Position numbers and translations under genes: made by a program. Below are positions 35,606-45,108 of a DNA stretch of 64,000 nucleotides, one piece after another. The notes under the pieces are model-generated. The model was not told the origin of the DNA. It saw only the letters and a program-made list of their open reading frames with translations, and searched no databases. This stretch comes from Sphingopyxis sp. H073 (lineage in GTDB: Bacteria; Pseudomonadota; Alphaproteobacteria; Sphingomonadales; Sphingomonadaceae): positions 62,001 to 126,000 of the forward strand of contig NZ_LNSG01000001.1 of NCBI RefSeq assembly GCF_001468395.1, read 5' to 3'. Position 1 is the stretch's first letter; each line of letters opens with the position of its first letter.

Positions 35606-37861
35606 TCACGCAAGCGCCGCGTCGGCCCCCATCAGGTTCGGAAAGAAGCCTTCGTGCGCTTCGCGGAGTTCGGCAAGCGTCACCTGATGGTCGCTTTCGG
35701 GCAGCTCGAAAACGATGCGGTCCTTGATCGTGCGGCCGACCGGGTCGACCGGCACATCGGCGCGGCCCGCGGCGTCGAGGAAGTCGGCAAGGCAAGTGTC
35801 GCAGACGGTGACCAGATACAGCCCCTGATCCTCGCCGAAGAAGCTTTCGGCGACGCCGAACGGCTGTTCCTCGCTGACCAGAACGCCAATGTTCGATTTG
35901 AGCGCCATTTCCGCCAGCGTCACCGCGATGCCGCCGTCCGAGACGTCGTGGCATGCGGTGATCCAGCCGGCGTTGATCGCGCCACGGATGAAGTCACCGG
36001 TGCGCTTTTCGCAGCGCAGGTTGACCGGCGGCGGAGGGCCTTCCTCGCGGCCATGGATTTCGCGCAGCCATACCGACTGGCCGAGATGGCCGGCGCGTTC
36101 GCCGACCGCGAGCACGATGTCGCCGGTGCGCTTGAAGCCGATGCCGACCGCCTTGTTCAGATCCTCGATCACGCCGACCCCGCCGATCGCGGGGGTGGGG
36201 AGGATCGCGCTGCCGCCGCCGGTCGCCTTGCTCTCGTTATAGAGGCTGACGTTGCCCGAGACGATCGGATAGTCGAGCGCGATGCATGCCTGCGCCATGC
36301 CGTCGAGGCAGCCGACGATCTGCCCCATGATTTCGGGGCGCTGCGGGTTGGCGAAATTGAGGCAGTTGGTGATCGCGAGCGGGGTCGCGCCGACCGCGCT
36401 GATGTTGCGCCACGTCTCCGCCACCGCCTGCTTGCCGCCCTCGACCGGGTCGGCGTAGCAATAGCGCGGGGTGCAGTCGGTCGACATGGCGAGCGCGCGG
36501 TTGGTGCCGTGGATGCGGACGAGCGCCGCGTCGCCGCCGGTCTGCACCGTGTCGGCGCCGACCTGGCTGTCATATTGTTCCCAAATCCAGCGGCGGCTGG
36601 CGATATCGGGGGTGCCCATCAACGTCTTGAGGTCGGCGGCGACGTCGGTGGTCTCCGGGACGTTCGTCAGCTCGGCCTGCTTCGGCGTCGCGACGTGCGG
36701 GCGGTCATAGAGCGGTGCATCATCGGCGAGCGGCGCGAGCGGGATGTCGCAGACGATCTCGCCATGATGTTCGAGCACCATGCGGCCGGTGTCGGTGACG
36801 GTGCCGATGACCGCGAAATCGAGTTCCCATTTTTGGAAGATCGCCTTGGCGAACTCTTCCTTGCCGGGCTTCAGCACCATCAACATGCGTTCCTGGCTCT
36901 CGGACAGCATCATCTCATACGCCGTCATGCCCGTTTCGCGCTGCGGCACATCGTCCATCTTGAGGTGGAGGCCGACGCCGCCCTTCGACGCCATCTCGAC
37001 CGACGAGCTGGTGAGCCCCGCGGCGCCCATGTCCTGGATCGCGACGATCGCGTCCGACGCCATCAGTTCGAGGCACGCCTCGATCAGCAATTTCTCCGTA
37101 AAGGGATCGCCAACCTGCACCGTCGGGCGCTTTTCCTCGGCATCCTCGCCGAAGTCCGCGCTCGCCATCGTCGCGCCATGGATGCCGTCGCGGCCGGTTT
37201 TCGACCCGACATAGACGATCGGATTGCCGACGCCCGATGCCGCCGAATAGAAGATCTTGTCCTGCTCGGCGACGCCGACGGTCATCGCGTTGACCAGGAT
37301 GTTACCGTCATAGGCCTTGTGGAAATTGACCTCGCCACCGACCGTGGGAACCCCGACACAATTGCCATAGCCGCCGATACCGTGGACGACGCCCGAGATG
37401 AGGTGCTTCATCTTCGGATGATCGGGGCGGCCGAAACGCAGCGCGTTTAGGTTCGCGACGGGGCGCGCGCCCATGGTGAACACGTCGCGCAAAATGCCGC
37501 CGACCCCGGTCGCCGCGCCCTGATAGGGTTCGATGTACGACGGGTGGTTGTGGCTCTCCATCTTGAAGATCGCGGCGAGCTTTTTGCCGTCCGGCCCTTC
37601 GCCGATGTCGATCACGCCGGCATTCTCGCCGGGGCCGCAGATCACCCACGGCGCCTCGGTCGGCAGTTTCTTGAGATGGATGCGCGAGCTTTTGTAGCTG
37701 CAATGCTCGGACCACATGACCGAGAAGATGCCGAGCTCGACAAGGTTCGGTTCGCGCCCGAGCGCGGCGAGGACGCGATCATATTCTTCCGGCGAGAGGC
37801 CGTGTTCGGCGACGATCTCGGGGGTGATGACGGAGGCGGGCGCGGCTGCTGTCTGAGTCAT
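35606..37861 (-). CDS. purL: Phosphoribosylformylglycinamidine synthase subunit PurL
   Basis: Fourth step of purine synthesis: ATP-dependent amination of FGAR to FGAM. The 751 residues show the short PurL type, which works with separate PurQ and PurS rather than the ~1300-residue fused enzyme. Visible motifs are [42 protein letters not shown], and the duplicated AIRS-like halves ([34 protein letters not shown]). purQ and purS are not in the window. A clean hairpin lies just upstream of its start. Confidence 0.96.
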   Translation of the reverse strand: MTQTAAAPASVITPEIVAEHGLSPEEYDRVLAALGREPNLVELGIFSVMWSEHCSYKSSRIHLKKLPTEAPWVICGPGENAGVIDIGEGPDGKKLAAIFKMESHNHPSYIEPYQGAATGVGGILRDVFTMGARPVANLNALRFGRPDHPKMKHLISGVVHGIGGYGNCVGVPTVGGEVNFHKAYDGNILVNAMTVGVAEQDKIFYSAASGVGNPIVYVGSKTGRDGIHGATMASADFGEDAEEKRPTVQVGDPFTEKLLIEACLELMASDAIVAIQDMGAAGLTSSSVEMASKGGVGLHLKMDDVPQRETGMTAYEMMLSESQERMLMVLKPGKEEFAKAIFQKWELDFAVIGTVTDTGRMVLEHHGEIVCDIPLAPLADDAPLYDRPHVATPKQAELTNVPETTDVAADLKTLMGTPDIASRRWIWEQYDSQVGADTVQTGGDAALVRIHGTNRALAMSTDCTPRYCYADPVEGGKQAVAETWRNISAVGATPLAITNCLNFANPQRPEIMGQIVGCLDGMAQACIALDYPIVSGNVSLYNESKATGGGSAILPTPAIGGVGVIEDLNKAVGIGFKRTGDIVLAVGERAGHLGQSVWLREIHGREEGPPPPVNLRCEKRTGDFIRGAINAGWITACHDVSDGGIAVTLAEMALKSNIGVLVSEEQPFGVAESFFGEDQGLYLVTVCDTCLADFLDAAGRADVPVDPVGRTIKDRIVFELPESDHQVTLAELREAHEGFFPNLMGADAALA

Positions 37862-37894
37862 GGCGCGCCTTTAGCGCCGCGCACCTCAAACGAA

Positions 37895-37928
37895 CAGACC
37901 CCATGATGCGAAAACATCATGGGGTCTG
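37895..37928 (-). terminator. 14-bp perfect hairpin downstream of the small exported protein gene
   Basis: CAGACCCCATGATG and CATCATGGGGTCTG form a perfect 14-bp stem with a 6-nt loop (CGAAAA on the plus strand). Read on the minus strand it lies 16 bp after the stop of the 94-residue gene and is followed by TTCGTTT, so it probably ends that transcript before purL. Confidence 0.7.
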
Positions 37929-37944
37929 CGGTCGGAGGGAGGGT

Positions 37945-38229
37945 TCAGCGCGACGCGAGCGTGCTAGCTTTTCCCAGCGGCGCAACGTCGCGCAGCGGGA
38001 AGCTGACCTGCTGCGTGCCGACGGTGCCGCGGACGCGATGTTCGCCGACGCGCAGCTTGAACCGCTTGCCGGTCTTTTCCTCGACGCCGCTGATCACGCG
38101 GTAGCCGTCGACCTCGGTCACTGTGTAGGCATAGATGCGCCCCTGATGCTCGAAGCGCTGCTCTTGGGCATGCGCGGCGGCGGGTGTCAGGGCGAACAGG
38201 GCCAGGGCCGGAACGAGAATCTTTTTCAT
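37945..38229 (-). CDS. Uncharacterised small exported protein
   Basis: 94 residues: a signal peptide (MKKILVPALALFALTPAAAHA, cleavage expected after HA) and a mature part of about 72 residues with alternating beta-strand character (RIYAYTVTEVDGYRVISGVE, KRFKLRVGEHRVRG). The likely location is the periplasm. I do not recognise a named family, though similar small exported proteins occur in sphingomonads. The upstream frame is open further, but the signal peptide fixes this start. It has its own terminator. Confidence 0.72.
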   Translation of the reverse strand: MKKILVPALALFALTPAAAHAQEQRFEHQGRIYAYTVTEVDGYRVISGVEEKTGKRFKLRVGEHRVRGTVGTQQVSFPLRDVAPLGKASTLASR

Positions 38230-38359
38230 GGTGCAAGTCCTTGTTGGTGAAACAAAACTTGCCTTCGAGCCCCTCTCTTCTTGTGCAATGCAACATGGCT
38301 TGCCGGGTGCGACCCAGCAATTGCAAAAAGCGGAATCGTGATTGCGGAAGGCGAAAGGG

Positions 38360-38770
38360 TCAGGCGCCGCGCGGCAGCAGGGCGAGTACCAGCCAGGCCG
38401 CCGCGCCCGCCGCGATGCCGGTGGCGACGGTCCCCCACGCAATGTCCATCAGCGTGACTTTGGTCGACCAGACCCGCATCGTCGCCTGATTGGTGAGGTC
38501 GTAGGTCATGTAGCAGAAGAAGCCGAACAGCGCGCCATATTGGGCCGCGACCTGCCACCGCCCGGCGGCGAGCGCGGGTTGCACCGCAAAGATCTGGATG
38601 CCCAGAATGTAGAGCGCGTAGAAGATGAGCGCCGGGGCAGGGCGCCATCCGTCCATTAGCAACTCGCCGATCTCGGGCCGGTAGAGCTTCGGCCCGATCT
38701 TTGTGAGCCAGATCGCATCGAGGGCGCCGAAGATCAGTGCAGTCGCGATATAGGCGGCGAGCGGTTGCAT
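38360..38770 (-). CDS. DUF2177 family membrane protein
   Basis: 136 residues with four predicted membrane helices. The N-terminal ALIFGALDAIWLTKIGPKLY and the YMTYDLTNQATMRVW segment are characteristic of DUF2177. Function unknown. The ATG at 38770 is 2 bp after the stop of the upstream membrane-protein gene, so they form an operon. Confidence 0.85.
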   Translation of the reverse strand: MQPLAAYIATALIFGALDAIWLTKIGPKLYRPEIGELLMDGWRPAPALIFYALYILGIQIFAVQPALAAGRWQVAAQYGALFGFFCYMTYDLTNQATMRVWSTKVTLMDIAWGTVATGIAAGAAAWLVLALLPRGA

Positions 38771-38772
38771 GC

Positions 38773-39432
38773 TTAATCGCGCGCCAATGCAGGGGTTCGA
38801 TTGGCGCCAGCCCATGCAGCAGTCGCCGCAAGCAGGGCATAGGCAGCGAGCATCGTTGCGGGAATCGCGAGCGAATAGACGGGCTCCTTCGGCCCGAACC
38901 AGTCGATCGCCTGGCAGATCAGCAGCAGGGCGGCGAGAATTCCCAACCGGAAATTGCCCGACGGGGCACCAGTGCGGCGGATATAATAGACGAATGCAAC
39001 GCCGATCAGCAGAAGCTCGAGCGGCATCGCGATGAGCGGGTGGTTCCAGAGCCCGAGCCCCAGCTTCGGCCTCGCCCCATAGAGCGTCAGGTCGGGAATA
39101 TGGACGACGAGGTCGATGACCCAATGCGAGAGCACGACCAGCGCGGCGCCGATGGCGGCCGCCTTGCGCCGCGTGACGGCCCACACCAGCAGCCCGAACA
39201 GCTTGGCCCAGATGATCGCGCCGAGCAGGCTGTGCGTATAGGGCATGTGGTGAAGGTCCATCGGGTTCATGGCGGTGATCCCCGGAACGATCCGCATCGC
39301 CTCGATCCCGGGTATCAGCAACACCGCGAAGCCGATGTCGACAAGCTGCGCGGCGACGAACAGGGTGCCGAGCCCCGCGGCGCTCGGCCGGGCGGCGGCG
39401 ACGAGCGCCGGTGCATAGTGCCCGATGAACAT
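38773..39432 (-). CDS. Membrane protein resembling membrane-bound metal-dependent hydrolases
   Basis: 219 residues with about six membrane helices. HHMPYTHSLLG and LSHWVIDLVVH place His/Asp residues at membrane-helix ends, as in the YdjM/DUF457 'membrane-bound metal-dependent hydrolase' group, which is the closest type I can name; activity is unproven. The ATG at 39432 is chosen because the upstream frame only mirrors xseB. The gene is divergent from xseB and operonic with DUF2177. Confidence 0.75.
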   Translation of the reverse strand: MFIGHYAPALVAAARPSAAGLGTLFVAAQLVDIGFAVLLIPGIEAMRIVPGITAMNPMDLHHMPYTHSLLGAIIWAKLFGLLVWAVTRRKAAAIGAALVVLSHWVIDLVVHIPDLTLYGARPKLGLGLWNHPLIAMPLELLLIGVAFVYYIRRTGAPSGNFRLGILAALLLICQAIDWFGPKEPVYSLAIPATMLAAYALLAATAAWAGANRTPALARD

Positions 39433-39516
39433 GAACGCGATGCTATCGCGGCGCGGGGCGACGTCAAGCTCGACCGCACTTGACCATGGGGGGGCGAAAG
39501 GGCCAAAGCAGGGTGC

Positions 39517-39765
39517 ATGACGGACACCCCCCATACCGATATCGCGTCGCTGTCGTTCGAGGCCGCGATGGGCGAGCTTGAAACCATCGTCCGGCGGCTC
39601 GAGGGCGGCGATGTCAGCCTCGAGGAATCGGTGACGCTCTATGAACGCGGACATGCCCTCCGCGCGCATTGCGAAGCGCGCCTCGCTGCCGCGCAGGCGC
39701 GTATCGAGCAGGTCAGCCTCGTCGACGGCCAGCCGGCGGGAACCGCACCTTTCGGGCAGGGCTGA
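39517..39765 (+). CDS. xseB: Exodeoxyribonuclease VII small subunit
   Basis: 82-residue small subunit of exonuclease VII, which degrades single-stranded DNA with XseA. The family helix pattern is clear: LSFEAAMGELETIVRRLEGG, then SLEESVTLYERGHALRAHCE. XseB-IspA adjacency is very common in proteobacteria and supports both calls. xseA is not in the window. Confidence 0.93.
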   Translation: MTDTPHTDIASLSFEAAMGELETIVRRLEGGDVSLEESVTLYERGHALRAHCEARLAAAQARIEQVSLVDGQPAGTAPFGQG

Positions 39766-39770
39766 TCGCG

Positions 39771-40691
39771 GTGGCGCTTGTCGGTGGCGATACGGGTCAG
39801 GTGGCGGATCTGCTGCGCGTCGCGCAGGATGACGTCGCCGAGGGCATCGACCAGCTGTTCGACCGGCTGCTTGCGGTTCCAGCCGATCCGCGCGAGCGGC
39901 TGTACGAGGCGATGCGCCACGCCGCGATTGCGGGCGGCAAGCGGCTGCGTCCGCTGCTGGTACGTGCTGCCGCCGATCTTTATCATGTCGATCGCTCGAT
40001 CAGCCTGCGTGTGGGCGCAGCGGTCGAGGCGATGCACGTCTATTCGCTGATCCACGACGATCTGCCCTGCATGGACGACGATGATCTGCGTCGCGGCAAG
40101 CCGACGGTTCACAGGGCGTTCGACGAGGCGACCGCCGTGCTCGCCGGCGATTCGCTGCATGCACTCGCCTTTGAATGGCTCTGCGATCCGGCGACGCACG
40201 CCGATCCCTTCGTCCGCGCCGAACTCTGCTCCGAACTTGCGCGCGCGGCCGGCCCTGCGGGTATGGCAGGCGGACAGATGATGGACCTGATGGCAGAGAC
40301 GTCGGACTTCGACCTCTCGACCGTGACGCGGCTCCAGCAACTCAAGACCGGCGCGCTGATCGCCTTCTCGGTCGAGGCGGGGGCAATCCTCGCGCGCATC
40401 CCGATCGAGGGTCGCCGCCCTTTACGCGGCTACGCGCGCGATATCGGCCTCGCGTTCCAGATCGCCGACGACATCATGGACGTCGAGGGTGACGAGGAAC
40501 TTGCGGGCAAGGCGCTGCACAAGGATGCCGACGCCGGCAAGGCAACCTTCGTCACGCTGATGGGACTCGAACGTGCGCGGGCGCAGGCGCGCCTGCTGGT
40601 CGACCAGGCGATTGCGCATCTCGCCGGTTTCGGCGAAGAGGCAGCGCTGCTGCGCGCGATCGCACGCTATGTCGTGGAAAGGGACCATTGA
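39771..40691 (+). CDS. ispA: Geranyl/farnesyl diphosphate synthase
   Basis: Prenyl transferase making farnesyl diphosphate from IPP and DMAPP/GPP, feeding ubiquinone, carotenoid, hopanoid and undecaprenyl synthesis. 306 residues with both aspartate-rich motifs: first HDDLPCMDDDDLRRGKPT, second QIADDIMDVEGD. GGKRLRPLLV and GMAGGQMMDLM are also typical. The GTG at 39771, 5 bp after the xseB stop, is chosen as the start; the longer upstream frame overlaps xseB. The end overlaps coaD by 1 bp. Confidence 0.93.
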   Translation: MALVGGDTGQVADLLRVAQDDVAEGIDQLFDRLLAVPADPRERLYEAMRHAAIAGGKRLRPLLVRAAADLYHVDRSISLRVGAAVEAMHVYSLIHDDLPCMDDDDLRRGKPTVHRAFDEATAVLAGDSLHALAFEWLCDPATHADPFVRAELCSELARAAGPAGMAGGQMMDLMAETSDFDLSTVTRLQQLKTGALIAFSVEAGAILARIPIEGRRPLRGYARDIGLAFQIADDIMDVEGDEELAGKALHKDADAGKATFVTLMGLERARAQARLLVDQAIAHLAGFGEEAALLRAIARYVVERDH

Positions 40692-41197
40692 TGCGCATTG
40701 GGGTTTATCCCGGAACCTTCGACCCGATCACGCTTGGCCACATGGATATCATCCGCCGCGGCGCGAAGCTGGTCGACCGGCTGGTCATCGGGGTGACGAC
40801 CAATATCACCAAGTCGCCGCTGTTCGACGACGACGAGCGGATCGAGATGGTGCGCCGCGAGGTCGCGAGCATCGGCGGCGACATCCGCGTTGTCGGCTTC
40901 AATTCGCTGCTGATGGACTTCGCCGAGCGCGAGGGCGCGGGGGTGATCGTCCGCGGGCTACGCGCGGTCGCCGACTTCGAATATGAATATCAGATGGCGG
41001 GCATGAACCAGCAATTGAACGACCGGATCGAGACCATCTTCCTGATGGCCGACGTCGGGTTGCAGCCTATCGCTTCGCGTCTCGTCAAGGAAATCGCCAT
41101 CTTCGGGGGCGATATCCACAAATTCGTTACGCCGTCGGTGCGCGACGCCGTGGTCGCGCGCATCGCCGATCGCGGCCTTCGCCAGGGCGACGGCTGA
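40691..41197 (+). CDS. coaD: Phosphopantetheine adenylyltransferase
   Basis: Penultimate step of coenzyme A synthesis: transfers AMP from ATP to 4'-phosphopantetheine. 168 residues with MRIGVYPGTFDPITLGHMD (nucleotidyltransferase GxFDPxTxGH motif), VIVRGLRAVADFEYEYQMA and SRLVKEIAIFGGDI. The ATG shares its A with the ispA TGA, so translation is coupled. Confidence 0.96.
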   Translation: MRIGVYPGTFDPITLGHMDIIRRGAKLVDRLVIGVTTNITKSPLFDDDERIEMVRREVASIGGDIRVVGFNSLLMDFAEREGAGVIVRGLRAVADFEYEYQMAGMNQQLNDRIETIFLMADVGLQPIASRLVKEIAIFGGDIHKFVTPSVRDAVVARIADRGLRQGDG

Positions 41198-41281
41198 CTC
41201 CAATCATTGAGCGTTCAGCTTTTTGCCGCTAGGCCGCCTCGCGGGGCGTAGAGCAGTTTTTCGAATAAAGGCCGATACAGA

Positions 41282-42028
41282 ATGAAATCCATCTTCCGCC
41301 CCCTGGTCCTGACGGCAATGGCGTTCGCGCTCGCAGCCCCGCTCGCGGCGCAGGAAGAACCGGCGTCGTCTCCCGCGCCTGCGGCGACCGAAACCCCGGC
41401 GCCGCCTGCGGCCGACGCTCCGGCGGCCCAAGCGCCCGCCGCCGCGCCCGCGATGACCCCCGAGCAATATATGGGCAACCCCGAATATATGCTCGACATC
41501 GACCTTTCGACGGGCGGCCGGGTGGTGATCCAGCTCTATCCGAACGCAGCGCCGAACCACGTCGAGCGCGTCAAACAGCTCGCGCGTCAGGGCTTTTATG
41601 ACGGGGTCAAGTTCCACCGCGTGATCGACGGCTTTATGGCGCAGACGGGCGACCCGACCGCCACCGGGCAGGGCGGATCGTCGCTTCCCGATCTCAAGGC
41701 CGAGTTCAACGACGTCCCGCACATGCGCGGCACGGTGTCGATGGCGCGCGCCGAAAGTCCCGACAGCGCGAACAGCCAGTTCTTCATCATGCTGCAGCCG
41801 CGCTTCAGCCTTGATCACCGTTACACCGCCTTCGGGCGCGTCGTGTCGGGGATGCAATATGTCGACGCGATCCAGAAGGGCGAGCCGCCCGCGGTGATGT
41901 CGCGCATGGTGCAGGTGTCGGTGGCCGCCGACAACAAGCCGATGCCGCCGGCGTCGGCGCTGGTCGAGGCGCAGCCTGCGCCCGCCGAAGTCACCGTCGA
42001 CCAGCTCAACGCCCCGCTGCGACAGTAA
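41282..42028 (+). CDS. Exported cyclophilin-type peptidyl-prolyl cis-trans isomerase
   Basis: 248 residues: a signal peptide (about 1-22, ending PLAAQEE), a long Ala/Pro-rich linker to about residue 62, then a cyclophilin domain (YKFHRV-like VKFHRVIDGFMAQTGDPTATG, MARAESPDSANSQFFIM, YTAFGRVVSGM) in which the catalytic Arg (FHRV) and the Gln/Phe of QFF are kept. It acts on proline bonds in periplasmic protein folding. It follows coaD and precedes queA by 24 bp, a common sphingomonad order. Confidence 0.93.
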   Translation: MKSIFRPLVLTAMAFALAAPLAAQEEPASSPAPAATETPAPPAADAPAAQAPAAAPAMTPEQYMGNPEYMLDIDLSTGGRVVIQLYPNAAPNHVERVKQLARQGFYDGVKFHRVIDGFMAQTGDPTATGQGGSSLPDLKAEFNDVPHMRGTVSMARAESPDSANSQFFIMLQPRFSLDHRYTAFGRVVSGMQYVDAIQKGEPPAVMSRMVQVSVAADNKPMPPASALVEAQPAPAEVTVDQLNAPLRQ

Positions 42029-42052
42029 GCGCGGGACCGCGCGCCAAAAGCC

Positions 42053-43108
42053 ATGCGCGTCGACGCCTTCGATTTCGACCTTCCGCCCGAACGCATCGCG
42101 CTCCGGCCCGCGCGCCCGCGCGATGCCGCGCGGATGCTCCTCGTGCAGGGCGATGCGATGTCCGATGCGGGCGTCCGCGACCTGCCGTTGCTGCTGCGCG
42201 CGGGCGACTGCCTGGTGTTCAACGACACGCGCGTGATCCCCGCGCAGCTCGAGGGACGACGGGGCGCTCGTGGGGAGGAGGGCGCGCCGGGGGCGAAAAT
42301 CGGCGCGACGCTGCACAAGCGGATCGACCTTCGTCGCTGGCAGGCATTCGTGCGCAACGCGAAGCGGCTCCGCGTCGGTGACACCGTCGATTTTGGTGCG
42401 GGCGTCGCGGCGCTGGCCGAGGACCGGCTCGCCGACGGCAGCTTCATCCTCGCTTTCGGCGGCGACGAGCCCGTCGAGCTATTGCTCGAACGCGCGGGCA
42501 CGATGCCGCTGCCGCCCTATATCGCGGGCAAGCGCCCGACCGACGCCGACGACCGCAGCGATTACCAGACGATATTCGCACGCGAGGACGGCGCAGTCGC
42601 CGCTCCGACTGCGGCGCTCCACTTCACCCCCGAGCTGCTCGCGGCGCTGGAGGCAGCGGGAATCTTGACGGAGACGCTGACGCTTCACGTCGGCGCGGGG
42701 ACATTCCTGCCGGTCAAGGCCGACGACACCGACGACCATGTGATGCACGCCGAATGGGGGCGGATCGACGCCGCGACCGCCGAGCGGCTGAATGCCGTGC
42801 GTGCGCGCGGCGGGCGGGTGATCGCGGTTGGCACGACCAGCCTCCGCCTCCTTGAAAGCGCGGCGCACGATACCGGCGAAATCGCGCCGTTCGAGGGCGA
42901 TACCGCGATCTTCATCACCCCCGGCTATCGATTCAAGGCGATCGACGGGTTGATGACCAATTTCCACCTGCCGAAATCGACCTTGTTCATGCTGGTCAGC
43001 GCGCTGATGGGGCTGGATGTGATGCAGGCCGCCTATGCGCACGCGATCGATAGCGGCTATCGCTTCTACAGCTATGGCGATGCGAGTTTGCTACTACCGC
43101 AGCGATAA
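42053..43108 (+). CDS. queA: S-adenosylmethionine:tRNA ribosyltransferase-isomerase
   Basis: Queuosine pathway enzyme that converts preQ1-tRNA to epoxyqueuosine-tRNA using the ribosyl part of SAM. 351 residues. Motifs are [73 protein letters not shown] and [16 protein letters not shown]. Usually next to tgt; here tgt is 5.2 kb further on after an inserted-looking group of genes. Confidence 0.96.
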   Translation: MRVDAFDFDLPPERIALRPARPRDAARMLLVQGDAMSDAGVRDLPLLLRAGDCLVFNDTRVIPAQLEGRRGARGEEGAPGAKIGATLHKRIDLRRWQAFVRNAKRLRVGDTVDFGAGVAALAEDRLADGSFILAFGGDEPVELLLERAGTMPLPPYIAGKRPTDADDRSDYQTIFAREDGAVAAPTAALHFTPELLAALEAAGILTETLTLHVGAGTFLPVKADDTDDHVMHAEWGRIDAATAERLNAVRARGGRVIAVGTTSLRLLESAAHDTGEIAPFEGDTAIFITPGYRFKAIDGLMTNFHLPKSTLFMLVSALMGLDVMQAAYAHAIDSGYRFYSYGDASLLLPQR

Positions 43109-43271
43109 TATGGATCGCCCGCCTCTGGTGCAGGGCTGTGCGGTATCGATGCGGTCGTCCTTGCCCTCCGGTCCTGTCTCGATATGGGACAATAAAAGAC
43201 TAACGCGATCTCAACGATTTGCTAAGGATGGCGAATTGTTCCTGCAAGGGAATCGCTTAGGGGGTATTTCG

Positions 43272-43874
43272 ATGAAGTTCGCATCGACCGCACTGTCGTC
43301 AGCAGCGCTCGCGATTGCGGCCTTGGCCGCTTCGCCGGTTCAGGCCGCGACGATCATCAACCTGAACGGCGTGACCAACGCCTCGCTCAACGGATCGAAC
43401 GGCGTTACGCTCAATCTTGCCGCCGGTACCTACAGCCTGTCCTTCGTCAAGGATGCGTACACAGCGTTTACCCGCTTCAGCGCGCCGACCGGATGCGATG
43501 GCGCCGGTATGAACTGCAGTCAGGGCTGGGAAAACAGCGCGCGCTACATCATCGGTGGCACCACCTATCTCTTCGGGGACGGCGCCGCATCCGGCGGGAT
43601 TGGTCCGCTCGGCGTTGGCGACGGCTATTACAGCAGCGAAGCGCTGTCGTTCGCCAACTCGGGTGGCTATCTCGACAGCTTCACGCTGAACAGCGCGGGC
43701 GCGGTGACCTTCTACCTCTACGACGATTTCCTCGGCGACAATTCGGGCGGCGTATCGCTGTCGGTCGCCGCCGTGCCCGAGCCGGCAACCTGGCTGATGA
43801 TGTTCGTCGGTATCGGGGCGATCGGCGGCTTCATGCGCCGGAAGCGCGTTACGGCAACCGTTCGTTACGCCTGA
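43272..43874 (+). CDS. PEP-CTERM sorting-domain surface protein
   Basis: 200 residues: signal peptide (about 1-26, SPVQAATI), a Gly/Ser/Asn-rich beta-type middle with a Cys pair (GCDGAGMNCSQG), and a C-terminal PEP-CTERM tripartite signal. The latter has the motif VPEPATWLMM, a hydrophobic helix (FVGIGAIGGF) and the basic end RRKR. Such proteins are cut and anchored or released by exosortase (EpsH/XrtA), usually with exopolysaccharide genes; none is in this window. The 163-bp leader ahead of it is less GC-rich and should carry its own promoter. Its function beyond surface display is unknown. Confidence 0.88.
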   Translation: MKFASTALSSAALAIAALAASPVQAATIINLNGVTNASLNGSNGVTLNLAAGTYSLSFVKDAYTAFTRFSAPTGCDGAGMNCSQGWENSARYIIGGTTYLFGDGAASGGIGPLGVGDGYYSSEALSFANSGGYLDSFTLNSAGAVTFYLYDDFLGDNSGGVSLSVAAVPEPATWLMMFVGIGAIGGFMRRKRVTATVRYA

Positions 43875-43986
43875 TGCGATCGATGCATCGGACGGGCGAC
43901 CGGCCGTTGCATGCTTCGGGCGAGTTGGAACGATAGCTCGGTTGGCCGAAGCCGGAACGACGCGTCGTTTATTGGCGAAGCGTATT

Positions 43987-45108
43987 TCACCGCGGGAAGG
44001 ATTTGGCCAATTCTTCGTCAATTTGGCGGACTTTTTCGAGAAACCGGGCATCTCGGATCGTGCCATATTTCTGCACGAAAACGCTTTCGGGTAGGCCCTC
44101 TTCCAGTGTCATCAGCGTTGACGGCAGGATTGCGTCCTGATTGATCCGCGACATCCTGATAGCCATCGATGGCGCGCGCTCCGTATCGGTCGCGGTTTGT
44201 GCCATCAAAAAGCCCGATCGATCCGCCGCGATGTCGATGAAGGAAAATCCGCTCGGATCGCCCTCGGCAAATTCCGACTGTTTCGAGACGCTGTCGGCGA
44301 GTTCTTTCCATTCGCCCATTGCCTGGCTGAATTGGGCTCCGCTTGTGGCCGCGAGCGCTGCCGACAAAGTCCAATGTTTCGCCAGATCGAAGCGGTCATG
44401 GAGCTTGAGGGCGACAGGCTCGCTCCGGCAGTCCTTGATATCCTCGTCCGACAAGCCGATGAGGTCGCCCACCCGTGGGGACACAGCGAACATCGCAAGC
44501 GCCACGAAACCGGCCCGATTGGAGGAGGCTGTCGCCGCGCCGGCTGTTTGCGCGGGATAGGTTCTGCGTACCGCTTCAGCCAGCTCGTCGGTCGGTTTCA
44601 AAGATTGCAACACGGTCAGCCGGCAATAGGTGGCGAGCACGGCCTTTGCGTCGATACGGCCCCGACCATCCCCGAACTGATCGACGATACCCGTCTTGGG
44701 CGGCACCTGCACCAGCGCTACCGCATCTGAGCCCTCGATCACGAAACGCCGGACCAATCTGTCGAGGGGAGGGATGTCCGCGCCGCGCAGATTGACCACG
44801 CTGCGAGTGCCCTCGAGAATTAGGCGGCTGATCCTCGCGGGGAACGAAACCGATCCGACGGTAAGATAGACTTTGGGGAAGCCGTTTTTGCTTCCGTGAC
44901 CGACGATTCCGACGTTAAGCCACCGGCCAAAGGGGAGCTTATGGCTACCCGTGACGTTGATCCGATCGCCGTCGATTTCGATCAGCAGGCGGTCTGGCTT
45001 AAACGCATCGCTTGCCAAGGCCCCCGCGGCCGCCAGCTGCCGGGAGGTCAAGCGTACTATTTGGGGTTCATCGACGTCCGGGATGGCATTGTTGCGCAGC
45101 TGGTTCAC
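43987..45108 (-). CDS. Uncharacterised protein, probably membrane-anchored
   Basis: 373 residues when read from the GTG at 45108. I do not recognise the family. The sequence looks like a genuine protein of mixed alpha/beta type without repeats (segments such as LLIEIDGDRINVTGSHKLP, AMFAVSPRVGDLIGLSDEDI and FDLAKHWTLSAALAATSGAQ). The frame stays open 61 codons further upstream, and that part encodes a basic stretch and one membrane helix but has no ATG, GTG or TTG, so the true start may be an ATT at 45291. If so, the protein is an inner-membrane anchored periplasmic protein of 434 residues. It is divergent from the GGDEF-EAL gene. Confidence 0.7.
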   Translation of the reverse strand: MNQLRNNAIPDVDEPQIVRLTSRQLAAAGALASDAFKPDRLLIEIDGDRINVTGSHKLPFGRWLNVGIVGHGSKNGFPKVYLTVGSVSFPARISRLILEGTRSVVNLRGADIPPLDRLVRRFVIEGSDAVALVQVPPKTGIVDQFGDGRGRIDAKAVLATYCRLTVLQSLKPTDELAEAVRRTYPAQTAGAATASSNRAGFVALAMFAVSPRVGDLIGLSDEDIKDCRSEPVALKLHDRFDLAKHWTLSAALAATSGAQFSQAMGEWKELADSVSKQSEFAEGDPSGFSFIDIAADRSGFLMAQTATDTERAPSMAIRMSRINQDAILPSTLMTLEEGLPESVFVQKYGTIRDARFLEKVRQIDEELAKSFPR

